Below are positions 63,648 through 64,000 of a stretch of 64,000 nt of DNA, in pieces. The stretch's first letter is position 1; each line of letters starts with the position of its first letter. The notes beneath the pieces were generated by a model that worked only from the letters and a program-made list of their open reading frames with translations, did not search any database and was not told the origin of the DNA. The position numbers and the translations under genes were made by a program. Where the stretch lies: contig JAEZTB010000048.1 of assembly GCA_023443745.1 (NCBI GenBank), positions 248,001-312,000 of the forward strand. Reading direction: 5' to 3'. Source of the stretch: Bacillota bacterium (GTDB taxonomy: Bacteria > Bacillota > Clostridia > DSM-8532).

Positions 63648-64000
63648 TCATTTTTTATTCAAATGCGAATCAGTTCGCATCGAATCCCTGCGTGCTACCG
63701 ACTCCTCAAAAATGAGCTGAGGCTCAACAAGCTCCGTTGTCCTTCGCTTTTCACCGTTAAGCTTGTTGATTAATGTTTGAGCCAGCATTGAACCAATTTT
63801 GAAAATGGGCTGTTGAATTGTTGTTAACCTGGGTGTATTGAGCAGATGATGACCCAATCCGTCAAATCCGACAATGGATATATCCTTTGGAATTTTTAGG
63901 CCTTCTTCCATGATTGCGTTGGAAACGCCTAATGCCATTGTATCTGTGGCACAGAAGATGCCCGTGAAATTCCTTTGATGTAGTAGCTTTTTAGCAGCTT
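63648..64000 (-). CDS. LacI-family transcriptional regulator (5' part beyond the window)
   Basis: The visible C-terminal 117 residues run off the window edge. FTGIFCATDTMALG, DISIVGFDGLGHH, LTTIQQPIFKIGSMLAQTL and LVEPQLIFEESVARR are the LacI sugar-binding C-lobe landmarks. It should repress the ABC-GH30 operon downstream. An ATGCGAActgaTTCGCAT palindrome overlaps its last codons at 63663-63680 and may act as operator or attenuator before the binding-protein gene. Confidence 0.9.
   Translation of the reverse strand, partial: AAKKLLHQRNFTGIFCATDTMALGVSNAIMEEGLKIPKDISIVGFDGLGHHLLNTPRLTTIQQPIFKIGSMLAQTLINKLNGEKRRTTELVEPQLIFEESVARRDSMRTDSHLNKK

Noticed and set aside
1..64000. Search for CRISPR arrays, rRNA genes, insertion sequences and prophage blocks.
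   Set aside because: No regularly spaced repeats, rRNA sequence, transposase or phage structural genes were found.

Overview
The window looks like a chromosomal segment of an anaerobic, spore-forming member of the class Clostridia. The evidence is two GerA-type spore germination loci, a CheX-type chemotaxis operon, cyclic-di-GMP-I riboswitches, a T-box leader, a glmS ribozyme, strong GGAGG ribosome binding sites and a moderate-to-low GC content. Species cannot be fixed from the sequence alone.

Layout. 1-7.8 kb: two germinant receptor loci. One is gerAA-gerAC followed by a cut-off two-TM gene; the other is split, with gerAB and a phosphoribosyltransferase on the minus strand and gerAA-gerAC divergent on the plus strand. 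7.9-10.4 kb: a secreted serine hydrolase convergent with a CapA-like metallophosphatase. 10.5-19 kb: two motility operons on the minus strand, EAL phosphodiesterase-cheX and cheY-cheA-cheW-mcp-cheR-cheB, each preceded by a c-di-GMP-I riboswitch with its own terminator. 19-22 kb: a short tyrosine recombinase with flanking repeats, then a GntR/ABC-transporter operon with an operator palindrome. 22.2-29.7 kb: a more GC-rich exopolysaccharide island with manC, a BcsB-like protein, a family 2 glycosyltransferase carrying three N-terminal MshEN (c-di-GMP binding) domains, and a GT-C-like membrane protein. 29.9-30.2 kb: an unassigned structured RNA.

30.3-37.1 kb: a potassium locus with four TrkA-type subunits in two duplicated pairs, an unlisted 34-residue membrane peptide, TrkH, a small membrane-anchored protein, and a separate KdpD/KdpE-like two-component pair. 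37.2-39.6 kb: a secreted transglutaminase-like protein. 39.8-47.4 kb: a carbohydrate uptake operon with a YesM/YesN-type two-component system, ABC importer and cytoplasmic GH5 hydrolase. 47.4-49.8 kb: a T-box leader and an aberrant methionyl-tRNA-synthetase-like protein. 49.9-53.9 kb: glmS with its ribozyme, glmM and tRNA-Val(CAC). 54-55.2 kb: a GH130 gene broken by a frameshift. 55.3-64 kb: a LacI-ABC-GH30-GH30-GH30 glycan utilisation operon, cut at the right edge.

The recurring theme is cyclic di-GMP: two riboswitches control motility and a c-di-GMP phosphodiesterase, and a polysaccharide synthase seems built to sense the same nucleotide through MshEN domains. The most unusual single item is the MetRS paralogue, with a degenerate KMSKS loop and altered pocket, whose T-box leader shows no AUG in the specifier region.
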